From: Aptenodytes patagonicus
Lineage: Eukaryota > Chordata > Aves > Sphenisciformes > Spheniscidae
Length of the DNA stretch: 64,000 bases
Reading direction: 5' to 3'
NCBI RefSeq assembly: GCF_965638725.1
Contig: NC_134963.1
Span: 2,983,501-3,047,500, forward strand
How positions within the stretch are numbered: position 1 is the first letter of the stretch; each line of letters opens with the position of its first letter. A program made the position numbers and the translations under genes. Shown one piece after another: positions 24,401-36,400 of this stretch. A model generated the notes under the pieces. That model made no database searches and had not been told where the DNA came from. It was given only the letters and a program-made list of their open reading frames with translations.

Positions 24401-27400
24401 TAATTACAGATTCTTTTTAAGAACGTTAGAAAAAAAAAAGGATTCAAATTTGGTGGCCATTGTACATCGATGGAAACACATGTAATTAAATAAAGATGAT
24501 CTCTGCATCTCTAATTAGCAAGGCACTAGATAAAGCCAGATTTTCACTTTTTTAACAAGAAATACAGCTCAAGATAATTCCTTCTTTAGCAGATAAGTAT
24601 CTGAACTTCGGAGTACCCTGGGCTCATTTGAGACAAGGAGGGAAGCCCCAGTGCTTTTGACATTTCAACCCTTTGCCAGCGATGGGCTCAGCGGGTGTGC
24701 AACTGCAGCAAGCAAGCTTTAAATTTACCCTCAAAGCCAGGCACAGCCTGGGCTGTTGGTTAGTTTGGTTGGGTTTTTGATAAGCTATCAGGAAAAAGCA
24801 AAAAAAAATATAGCAATTAAGTAGCAAGGAATTCTTAACGCGACAGCCCTAGTCTGCCCGTGCCCATGTTTTGTCACGGCCAAGCCTGTTCACCAAAGCG
24901 CTGCGGTTGCTTGGACGATCATCAGCCAAAGCCAGATCCGTGGGGGAACTGCTGCCATTAGCATGCAGAAATACAATAAAATTAAAAAAAAGAAAAAAAT
25001 CCCAACCCCCTGTTTGTTTAAAGAGCTTGATTTAAAACCACCCTCTGAGCTGGCAAACGGAGCAGGATGAAAGCCAAGTGTAGAGTCCTGCTGTCCCGAG
25101 CCTCTCCTTTTATATGGATGATGGGTTGAGGCAATTGCTTTCTTTAATACTAGGTGATTTTGATCCCAGCTGTGTGCCCCGTGCTCTGTACTTTGGCTGC
25201 CTCTGGCAAGATTGCTTCACGCACCATGCAAACACACACACAGGCCAAAGCTGTTTTAAAACTTCAGGAGTCTGTAGCGAGGCACCTAAATCAAAGCAAG
25301 CGGTGTTTCCAAAGTGCGGAGAACCCACGGTTGCCTTCAATACGACAAGCCTGGGAGCCCTGGGGAGCTTTGGTCCTGGTGTCTTTGCGGTGGGAGAGGC
25401 TGCTCTCCGGCTAGGGAACCAGCTGGACCAGCTCAGAACAGAACGTCCATCAATGGAAGGACCTCATCACTGGAGGTCATTAAAATCCTGCCCGAAAGGT
25501 GACGTCCCTGCTCCTTGGTGCCCAGGACGGTTTGGTGGCAGCGATGGGGGCTCCAAGGGCGGTTCTGGGCTCCAGAGGCAGCCGTGCAGCTGGCACCCAC
25601 TGACACTGTGCTCTTTACATTTGCATTTTGGCCCACAATAAATATATCCAAAAATAGACACCGAGATGGATTTCTCTTTAGTTTTCATCTTTCCCCCCCC
25701 ACTTCTAAAAGACAGACAGCCATTTATCCTGGACACCAGTTCTTGTCTCTTATTTTCCCTTCTTCACTGTGGCTTTTTGGAGCTGGCATCCGAACAAATA
25801 CCGCAGGGGAACAGCCTCCGTATTGTGCTTCCCCAAGGACACAGACAACATCAAATTCTCTGGAGCCCTTTTGCCATTCTTGCCTGTGACCCGAGACTCA
25901 CACTGTGATACCCAGATGGGTTACACGCGCCCGGACGCTGCTTCTGATCCCTGGGGGAGATGCTTCTGCTTCCCTGCTTCCCTGCTGGACGGCTTTGGAG
26001 TGGCCAAATGGTGGCCAGGGATGGAAAGAAGTGCCCACTAGGCATTTTTCCATCTTGGAAAGGTAGAAAAGAAAGCCCGTGGAGTCCAGCCTAGAGGGGC
26101 TCTGTACAGCTGAGAAGTCACTGACGGGATCCTCGTCGACAGCCGGGCACCCTGGGGACACACTGCCAGCAAGTGTTTGCTGACACAGAACCAGATGGCT
26201 CTGCAACCGCGCGCATGTTGTCTTTGAGCGATGCACAGCAAGCAGCACTAGGGAAGGTGAAGCGTGGAAGGAGAGGGAAGTTGGAGGCATCCAGGAAAAA
26301 AGCAGCGGAGAGCTGTTGTTGCTCTGCTCATCCTTGGTTCGACCCAGATTTCGACTTTGATAGCACAAATATCAGATTTCAGTTCTTCACTTGGGCAGTG
26401 CGGTGCAACAGATCAGAGCGTGGTACAAAGCACCGTGCTGGATCGTCACCAGCCCGGCCACTTCAGAGGGAAGCGTTAAACCCTGGCTCCCGGGCAGCCA
26501 CGCACCTGCCCTGGTGTTAGGACACACGTCCCTCATGGGCACCACACCGGCCATGCACCGCGGCGATGTGGGCAGGTGGGTTTGCCTCCACTGGTCTCTC
26601 CTTCCTAACCACGCGCCAGACCCCCGCCCTGCCATCGGCTGCGTGGGTACCTACTCCACTGCGCTGAGAGGGACTGGGCAGGAGCCGGGCGGTTTCCTTC
26701 TGCACCGCAGGCAGGATTCGCATCGACATTAAAATTTCCTTATCATCTGTCCTCAGCCTCAGTAGGCTGATTAAAGGTCTAAGCCCTGTGATTTGAGCCA
26801 AAAGGAGTCAGCAGCATGCGAGATGCCTGCCTGGGTCTGCGGGCCCCGCAGCCTGCAAACCCCGAGCCAGCTTATCCTCATCGCCCACCCCAGCCTGTCT
26901 GACACTGCTGCTGCAGCGTTGCACTATCGCACCAACGTCACCGCAGGGTGACACACGCAAAGACCGCCGGCAGCGGGCACTTACCTTTGAAGAAGAAAGC
27001 CTCTCCCCGGATCTGGGCCACCGCATCAAAGTGAGTGTTGCATCTGTTGGGCACGTCCCGCCTGAGCCTGCGGAGAGATGCCCAGGTGAGCACGGCCCAG
27101 GTGGGCAGCAAGGGGCCATGTCCTCCCCGGTGTCCCCCATCCAACAGACCGCATCTCTCCTGTCCTCAGAGCCCCCAGCAGAAGACCACACGCTGCGTCC
27201 ATCTGTTGTTCCTCACGCTCAAACCCAGCCACGTGCATGGGGATTTCCAGGGCGACCTTGGGCAACCCTCAGCCTGAAGACAGCTTTGTGGCAGACATGC
27301 TCCCTGGGCCACCAGAGACCATCGCTGTGAGTCAAGCGAGGACATGCTCTACATCTACCAGCTAGCATAACTGGTGAGGGCAGAGCTGGATTCCCGCTCC

Positions 27401-30400
27401 CTGGTGGCACAGCACAGCCTGGCTGGCTGCCCCCGGGCAGTGGGACACGTGGCGGATAAAAGCCAAGCCGCACCTCGCTCCAGCGGCTGGGGACGTTGCT
27501 GCTCTGAGGCTGAGCTCCGAAATGCCAGTGAGAGGTGATGGAACTACAAAGCAGAAGGCAGATGAGACCAAACACAGGGAGATGATGCCGCATGCGAGAC
27601 AATGCCATGTGATATGTGGTGAAAGCCCCCTGGCAAGTCGCAGCTGAGCTACTGAGCTGCTTTTAACAAGGTGGGTGGGAAAGGCACAGAGCATGAAGGA
27701 CCGAAAGCGCTACGAAGCCCATGTGAGAAATGATGATTGATGGAGGACAAGGAGACAATGCCGTGAACATGCACAGAAAAGCTGCTGTGGGTGACAGGGA
27801 AGCATAAATCTAATTTGCTGATAGAAGGGTTGTGCTGGGCTGCCAGCACCAGCTTCACAGCCCTCTTCGGGCACAAAACGACAGACGTGGAGGTGAACCC
27901 CGTCCACCCTCCCAGTCACACACGGGGCAGGAAGAAGGGGTTGGCATGAACAAGTTTCCTGCTCTTCCTGCTGCTGGTGCAAGACGATGGTCGCCTACAG
28001 CAGCAGGGAGAAATGCTCTCATGCGTCTAGGTCAAAACACGGCCACACAGAGCCCTGTGGACAAGCTCCGTTAGAAGGTACACAGGAAGAAAGAGAACTA
28101 ATGGCATTCAGCACGTTCAAGGAAAAGGGTTCCTTAGGACCCTCGTAGCCTTTCCGCAACCCCTGGCAGCTGGGACACCTCCACCAAGAGCAGGTGCTCA
28201 GCACCTCTGTACTGTGGGCATCACACCCAGCAGGGCAAAGTGGGATGAAGAAGGTGCTGAGGTGGGAAAAGTAACTGCAGCACAGGGATATTTTTTCAAG
28301 ATTAGATTCTTCTTGGTCCCATTACTGTAGGAATAATCCGACTGTTCGTGCTTCAACCCTGTTATCCCCTCTTTGCAGATGGGGCATCAAGGCACAGAGA
28401 GATGAAGTGACTTCCTCAAGGTCACACTCCAGATGGGGGCAGACCAGGAGGTGAAGGTGACCTGCTCCATCTCTGCTGCTCTCACTTGGGGTGTTCCTGG
28501 TATCTGGCAAAAATGTGTGTGACCATGAACTCCTGCCTTTTTGTCCAGTGTCCCTTCTTAACTGTTCTGCTGCCCTGGTAGTAAAACAATTTGGTAACTC
28601 CAACGTTTATTAATGAGCTAGATCCAGATCTTCCCTTAATGAGGGCACGCTGGTTGCTTGATGATACTCAGTGTAAGCAGTCCTTTGCCGATGCAAACCT
28701 GCGTTGGAGTCAGGCTATCGGTCCACTTGTTCCAATATTCACCCCCACAGGTACATTAGGGAGTTGCTCACTGTGGAAAGGTTTAGGTAAGTTATGCTTG
28801 CACAATTCAGGATACTGCAGAGGAATTTTGATTAAAATTTCAGCAAGGATGAGTTCACCTAAGGGTGATAGGGACAAATTTCCATTAACACGAGTAAAAT
28901 TTTGAGTCTTAGGGAAATACAAAGCATTCCAAGACGATACAGAATTTCTGGACATGCCTTGAATGATAAAAATTACCTAAGGGATAGATAGCAACTATCA
29001 CTTGTTCCTGCTCTTAACCACTTCAGTTGTGGGCTGGCCGGCCGGTCTCCACGCATACTGCTTGAAAAAACCATCTCCTGCGTACGCTGTTGATCAGGAG
29101 AGGTGAGGAAGAAGGGGGACTCTGTGTGTGTTTTCCAGAAGACAAGAGGTCCAGAGGGAAATACCAAAGCCAGGGTGAGCAGGCAAGATACTGATGCTTA
29201 AGTGGAGCTTCGCAACTACATGTCCTTTGCAGGAACAACAGTGACAGCTGAAAAGAAATGAACTTGACTTACGGGACAGTGGAGCGGTTCTCTGGCAGCT
29301 CTGGCAGGATAGGATGGTCATCAGTTTTGCTTACTTCAGGTTTGGCTGTGGGGGACACAGATTCCCTGACTCCTACACATAAAGACAAAGAAGCAGTAGA
29401 GCTGTACACCATCCTCCCCACCAGCTCCACTCACCCCAGAAAAGAACTATTCCAGCGTGGGCCAAGGCAGAAATGGGCCATAGCCGGGTGAGGGACACAA
29501 ACTTACCGTAGAGTTGCCAGATTCGGACTTTGTCCTCGTAAGGTAGGTCATACTTCAGAGGATCCCCCACTGGACCTTGGTAGTAGGGTCTCATGATAGA
29601 CTCTATGGCAGAGATGTGGGTCAAGCCAATGGCATGGCCAAACTCATGGACGGCTACAGCAAATAGGTCCATCCCATGAGCGTCTGGAAATAAAGACAAA
29701 ATTGAAATAAAAGTCACTGCATGCTGATTGTATTTTGGGGGTTTGGGCGGGCTGTAAGGGCTCTAAGAGAAGGTGTATGTTGGATAAACTGGGAAAAAAG
29801 CTTTGGAATATGTGAAGTTTGAAAACGAAATTTTTCTCCAGTTGGAAAAAGGAGATTGAAGCGTATCACATGAAAATGGAAAGAAAGCCAGACATCAGCC
29901 TGCAGTGTGAGTCCTCAGCCCCGCACAGGCTTGGGGATCGCCCCGCTTATTCCCAGACCACTGATGGCACCTGAGAAAGAGCTGGACAAACAGCTGTGAC
30001 AGTCACCTCGGCACAACCGTCCGTCATCCCCGCTAACTGGAGGTGCAGGAGCTGGGCCAGAGCAGTCATCTCCTGTATCTCACGTCTGCCCTGCAGCAGC
30101 TGCAGACACAGTCTTTGTGATGCCCAGAATACCAAATTTCTACAGCCACTAGCCAGAAGCTCGTCTACACCTGCGATAATGAGCAAAGCCATGTGCCAAG
30201 GAACTGGTGAACGCCCGGCAGTGCCCACCTGCCCACGGTGCTCTGCTGCTCGGCTGGGCTTTCCCTGCCTGCACAATGCTGGCATCGCACGCTGCTGCCC
30301 TGGCCAAATCCACCGCGAACACCTTCCTGCATGCATACAAACGCAGAGCTGTTCACCTGCTCGTCGGCCGCCAACCCTGCTCATCTAACTGCTGCCCTGA

Positions 30401-33400
30401 CAGGGAACGGCAGAAGGGGCAGGTGACCACGTTCAGCTTGTTTCCAGAGGACTTGCCTGTCTTCTCCCCTTCCACGCCTTGTGCTGGCGGGGCTGCAGCT
30501 CCAGGGTCTGCTCCTTTAGAAACACTGATCCTCACGCACCACACTGGGCATCAGGGAGACTTTATTGAACATTGATACCTCCCTCTGATGATTTTTTTTC
30601 CCTCAGTTGGGCTCTCTCTACTCTATTCTCTTTCTCGAAATTTCCTTATTTGCAATCCAAACCCTAGTGCCTCACACCGCACCCACACACAGACCCATCC
30701 TTCTAACGAAGGGTCCTCTCCAGAGCCTCAGACACTCAGGTCAGATCTCAACAGGGGTTAATGTCTGCTTCCAAACCTCCACCACTCCTGCCAAAGCAAA
30801 GGAAGAGCTCCCCTCAGGAGCCGTACGGGACTGATCCTGCTCGGTGCACTCCCACCACCCAGCTCCAGACCGGCTGGGTGAAGCACCCGTGCAATTGCTG
30901 CCCCTCGCTGCACAGCAATGCCCTGCAGAGCAATACCAGAGGGCGGCAATGATTTTAAGCACGGTTCTTACAAAGATCACGATTGCAAGCATTGTAATAA
31001 AAAGGCAGTGAGGTTGGAAAGCCAAGGTCTGCGCAGAGCTCAGGGGAGCCCCACGTTCCCTGAGCCATGCTCGGGGCCAAAGGAGACGTCATGCAGAAGC
31101 AGCCGTGGCTGATCCTGCACAGTCCTTTGTGCTCCCCACCGGGCTTGGGGTGTTGAGGGGGGATATTTTTGCTGAATTCTGCTTTTTCCTTGATGACTAT
31201 TATTTACAGTGTCTGTAAACAGCTGGGATTTTTATAACCTGTGCTGTTTTCCCCGGCACTAGGAGAGAACAAGACATACGCTTTCTGACATTTTAATGCC
31301 AAACTGACAACCTTGGGGATATTTTTATATCACCTAGAAGTTGTTATTTTTGAATCACTAGGGAGAACGAAATAAATAAAAGATGAAGCTCGGATAGCTC
31401 CAAGACCTTCAAAATAGAGGGCAGTTTTCTCGCCGTCAGGCTCATCCCCTCGTCCCTCGGCGATGCTTGGAGGGATCCTCCCTGCGGGGCTGCCGGCCCT
31501 GAGCCCGCTCCTCCACGCGAGCCTGTTTCACAAGGAGTGTTCCCAACCACCAGCCATAAAACAGGCACCACTCCTTACTTCACCACGTAACACATCTGCT
31601 ACGGCAAGCTACCAGACCTCAGCGCTTGCCTCTGCCCTGTATGTCTGCAAAGCAGAGCTGCTGCTTTTTTTTTCTTCCCCATAAGACATCGGTTGGGGTT
31701 CCACAGCGTCATGAACCAAGGAGCAGGTTGAATCCTGAAGAATCAGCCTGTCCGGACCTTTAGCCTTAACACCGGACCTCCTCCAGCACGTCTGGTGAGC
31801 ACTCCTGCCCACGAACACTCAGTGGGGATGGACGGAGGTCAACCGGTGGGAAGGGAGGCGAGGGGTGGGGAGAAAGACGGTATTAGCTGGTTTCAGAGAA
31901 GACAATCAGGTCTAAACAAAATCATTAAGCTGAGGCAGCAGGAGCCTGCTGGGAGGCTGGCGGAGGAGGTGGCGTGACAAGTAAATTAGCAGCTGGCGAC
32001 TGCAGAGGAGACACTCTGTCAAAACATGCCCGACACGAAGGCTGGGGACCTGATCCCCACAGATGGCTCGCGCAGCTGAGGCACGCTCGCTTCTGAAAGT
32101 CCCTCTGCTTATTAAAACTCTGCTCTAGCCAGACGAGATGAAATAAAAGAAAAAAAACCTGTAACTTTTAACCATCCTGGTGTCATGTAATGGACACGAG
32201 ATGGCAGGAAAAAATCTAGTGTTCACAGGGGGCTTTTTCCCTGCAGACCACAGGGCCCTTTCCAGGCAGGTCAGCTAATAAATATGCTTTAAAAATAGGA
32301 AACTGGGGCATGTGGCAAGGAAGCTACCCAAAAGATGGTGAGGTCAGAGAACACAGTCCCCATCCGAGAGCTCCAACAGCTGCACACCCAACCCGTGACC
32401 TTCCAAGTCCCAGAAGAAACGGGGACTGGGGGTGGGTGATGGGGAGCTCTGCAACTGCCGATACGATGGGGAGAAACAAGGAGATATCATTGAGGCTTCC
32501 AGGAACAAAGAAGGTCCTCGATGCTGGCTGCTGTCGTTTCACTAGCAAGGCTGAATGGGGAACCAGAAGGTGTTGGGACCTGCAAGCACAGGGTGAAGCC
32601 GTAGCAGAGACTAAACCGCTCTAGCCACCAGCACAGAAGAGGGGAGCTGGGAGCACATGCATTTGGCTGCAGCTCTCCCACCCCGACATACCTGATGATC
32701 GGAAGGTCCAATACTCATCATCGTCAAAATGGGTGTCTCCTGCCGTGTGATGGTCTCCAGGGAAGAAAGCGTGTGCCACTGTCCCACCAGGTCCATCAAA
32801 GGGATAGCCATCGTTGTGATCTGCCTTGGAGAAGTCTATCTGGATGTCGGCGTTGTTACCTGCCACTTCGTGGAAATTCAGCGGGGTAATGTCGCTCCAG
32901 ACCTTCAGGGCGTAGTACATCAGGGCTCGGACTGTGTCGTGGCCCAGGTGGGACTCTTTTGGGAAGGTGCGAACTCTGAAAGAAAGAGGGCAAAAAAGAG
33001 GATAGGATAATAGCATAAAAGATCTTCTCTGAGGACCACCAGGAAGGGCTCTGCATGTGCCTGCTGCATCACAGAGCCCCTGCGAGCTCATAGCACACTC
33101 CAAAGCGTGCCCACATGCTTTTTAGATGTGCATTTAAGTCTCTGAATCACATCGGTTCCAGAGCTATGAGGATTTCAGAGACTGAGTTTGGGTTCTCTGG
33201 AAATACTGAGCCAGTCTTGCCCACCAGAGTGTGAAACACCCCACGGGTATGAAACACAACCAGGATTTGAGTCCTGGTACCTCCCGATCCCGCTGTACCA
33301 GGTGGCAGTCAGCCTCAGAGCCACGCTTCATGCACAAACTGCTGTTAATGCCCAGGACTACTACCCTTGCCCAGCCTTGGAAATGCAATGCCATCAGTCC

Positions 33401-36400
33401 CTTTCCAGAGCTTGCCCATTTCTTTTTTCAAGCTCCCTTTCAGATCTATCAACAATTATTTTCTCACCACTTATTCATTCCAAGCGCAACCCAAATATGC
33501 GAAGATTATTGACTTCTGAAGCCTTTGCACCACACACAGGCCCATAAGTTTTCCTGCAACAAGCAGCAGGTCATTCCTCATTCTTATTACACGCACATGG
33601 AAATCCAGTAAGGATTTGCTGCCTCCATATATTTCCCAGCATGTCTGCTGGAGGTATAAAATATACTCTGAAACCAGTACACTGCCAGCAATCTCTGAGA
33701 CTGCAATCCATAACAAGGAGGAAGAGGAAAAGATGCATTTTATGTAAATCACATTCAAAATGCCTCCAGCCTATTGCCTGCAGTAGACGGGCTATCTGAT
33801 GGAGCACTGTAGTTGAGAAGCTCTTGCCTTGCTTCTTGGTGGAAAAAGCATTGACGAGTGAGGGCTTACAGCACCGCTTCACACATCACAGGGCTATTAT
33901 GGTTTCTGCGTATCAGCACGGCATCCCTTGGTCCCCGGCTCTGCCTTGCCCTGGAAGAGAAGCCAGGTAGGACGAGCCGTGTGCCGGCGTTTGCCCTGCA
34001 GCTGCGTGATTCAAACCTCCCTTTTGGTCTGAGCTGGAACGAAAAGAAGTCAATGTTTCCTGTAAAACCAAACCTTGAAAAAGAATTCCTAATATTGTTG
34101 ATTTAATAGAGGAGGTGAAAAGACAAAGATGCAACAAGGCACCTTGGCTTCTAAAAGAGTATGTTTAGATAATCTTTCATTGACAATTTTGACAAAAATA
34201 AACACACGCCAGGAAAACGTACTGTTGACTGAGTAATAATTGACAAAAACCAATTCTGCTGGAAAATTTCTAGCCAGCTCTACCCCGGTAATAACGGATA
34301 CTTTATTTCTTGGGTACCAGCACACCAACCAAAGTGTTCATGAAATATTCATGGCTTGACAGATTTTTAAAGGCTGAAGCAACAATTACGATCACCTCAC
34401 TTGCCCTCCTGCATAATACAGCTGGGAGAGCATCGCTCAGTATTGCACCACTCCCCAGCACCAATGTGAAGTAATGACCTGACTAAACCCCTAGAGATAA
34501 TTACAGGTGTCAGAAAGCTCTGCCTACGAGTAGTGATTTGGGTACTGGGAGACACCATGGATTAGCGAAGGGGAGTGGGAACGACTTGCTGACTGAGGTT
34601 GGGTGCTCTTGCTTTCCCAAATATTTGCATATATCCCATGCCCTCAGAGACACGCAGCCCAAGGTGGGTACCACCTCCTGACCTGGGCAAAACTAGTGAG
34701 GGTTGAATCCAGGACAGAACAAAAAGGGACTCATGAGAATGAGCAGAAATCTCACTAACGGTTCCTCTGAAGAGCTTAGGAACCCCACCCTAGAGACGGT
34801 GGGAATGAGGTGGGTCGATCAGGCAAAACACATCACAGCCAGATGAGCAAATATCACTCTCATCTACACCTTTGCTATCCCTAAACTATTATGGGCAAAG
34901 AAAGACCTTAACTACTAAAACCAAATGACTTGGCATACATGTAGCATCAGATAATCGTAGGACTTCAAACAAAACACACTTGTAAAGAAGACAGCGTGGA
35001 GGTACAAACAGTAAGAGCATGGGGTTAGAAAAGACAGTTTTCAGGCAATTTTTAATTTATAGAAGAGACTGTGGCTGGATGTAAACCTCTACAGTACAAA
35101 AAAACGGCCACCTGGTTTCCAGATATTCTTTAACTAGGTGTCTTCATCTTCCACAACACTCCTCTGGACTTACTTAAACCCTCTGCTGCTTTAATCTCTA
35201 CTGAACAAGTCATTATACGTGTAAAACACACCATATTTAGTCCAGGAATTACAACCTGTCTCCAAGATCTTGGTGCCTAGGGCACAGACTCAGATTCAGG
35301 GACATCATCTGCTCTTCCCTCCTCAAGCCCCACTCGACCGTGTGAGCTGCTTTCCTTTTCTTTCCCTCCCTTTCCAGCTGTAGAATGAGGATAATAAATC
35401 TGATCTCCCTCGTAAAAGGACTGTGGATGAAAAGCCCTGCCTAAAGAGACAAACATTATTAACATTCATCCCAACCCCTGACTCCAGAAACATTGGATTA
35501 AGGCAGAAACAGTATCAATACTTATTTTGCTTCTTATAAAAGGTCCTGCACCTCTGAGCTGACCCACATTTTATTAGCATGCTGCAGGTCTAAGTGAAAA
35601 ATCCCCCATCCTTTATTCACTACCGTCGTTGTTTTTCAAGAGAATCCCATCAGGGTTTTTCAATTCAGCATCTGATTTGGTTGCCGGAGCTCTGCTAATT
35701 GTTTTCAATGAGATTAGAACAAGCCTATTATGCCGATAGGATGTTCGTTGGCGTTGTGCTACCCAGTTCCACTGAAAAGGAGGCACATTTCTAACATCAT
35801 GCAGAAGCACAGAGGACTAAATGAGCTTCCTCCCACCTTGATTATTATTATTTGTAGTAAATGGTGCTTAGGTACCCAGCGGAGAGCAGCGCTCCTTCTT
35901 GGATGTTAATCCCTCCTGAGACTCCCCTTACAGAGCTCCAATCGCGGGCAAAAGCCTGATGTGAGTAATTGGAGAGAAACCTCTCTTGGCTCCTGCCAAG
36001 CCACTGGGAAGGTGATGAGGACTGGGCTGCTCAGTCCCCGTCCGGCCACCCCACCAACGCGGCCCCGAGTTCCCCGCAAGGCCACGCGCTGGGACCCCCA
36101 GGGACATCTGTCCCCGCGGCAGATGAGGCAACATCAGCCGTGCCGCTTGAACCAGCGGCTGCCGAGCAGTACACGGTTGTAAGTGGCACAACTGGACGCC
36201 GAGGAGAACATCTCCGCTCTGCTTTTAGGGCTCACCCAGGCGTCAACACCGCCACGGAGACAAATGAAAGCTGACTTTCACCCGGCTGCTGCCGGTCCTT
36301 CACATGTCCCCCGAGTCCCATCCCAAAGAGATTTTGGGTCCAAGCTGGTTAATAAGTAGAGGCCAGAGAGGGCTGATCTGCCTCTGTTCACGACTGAGGG

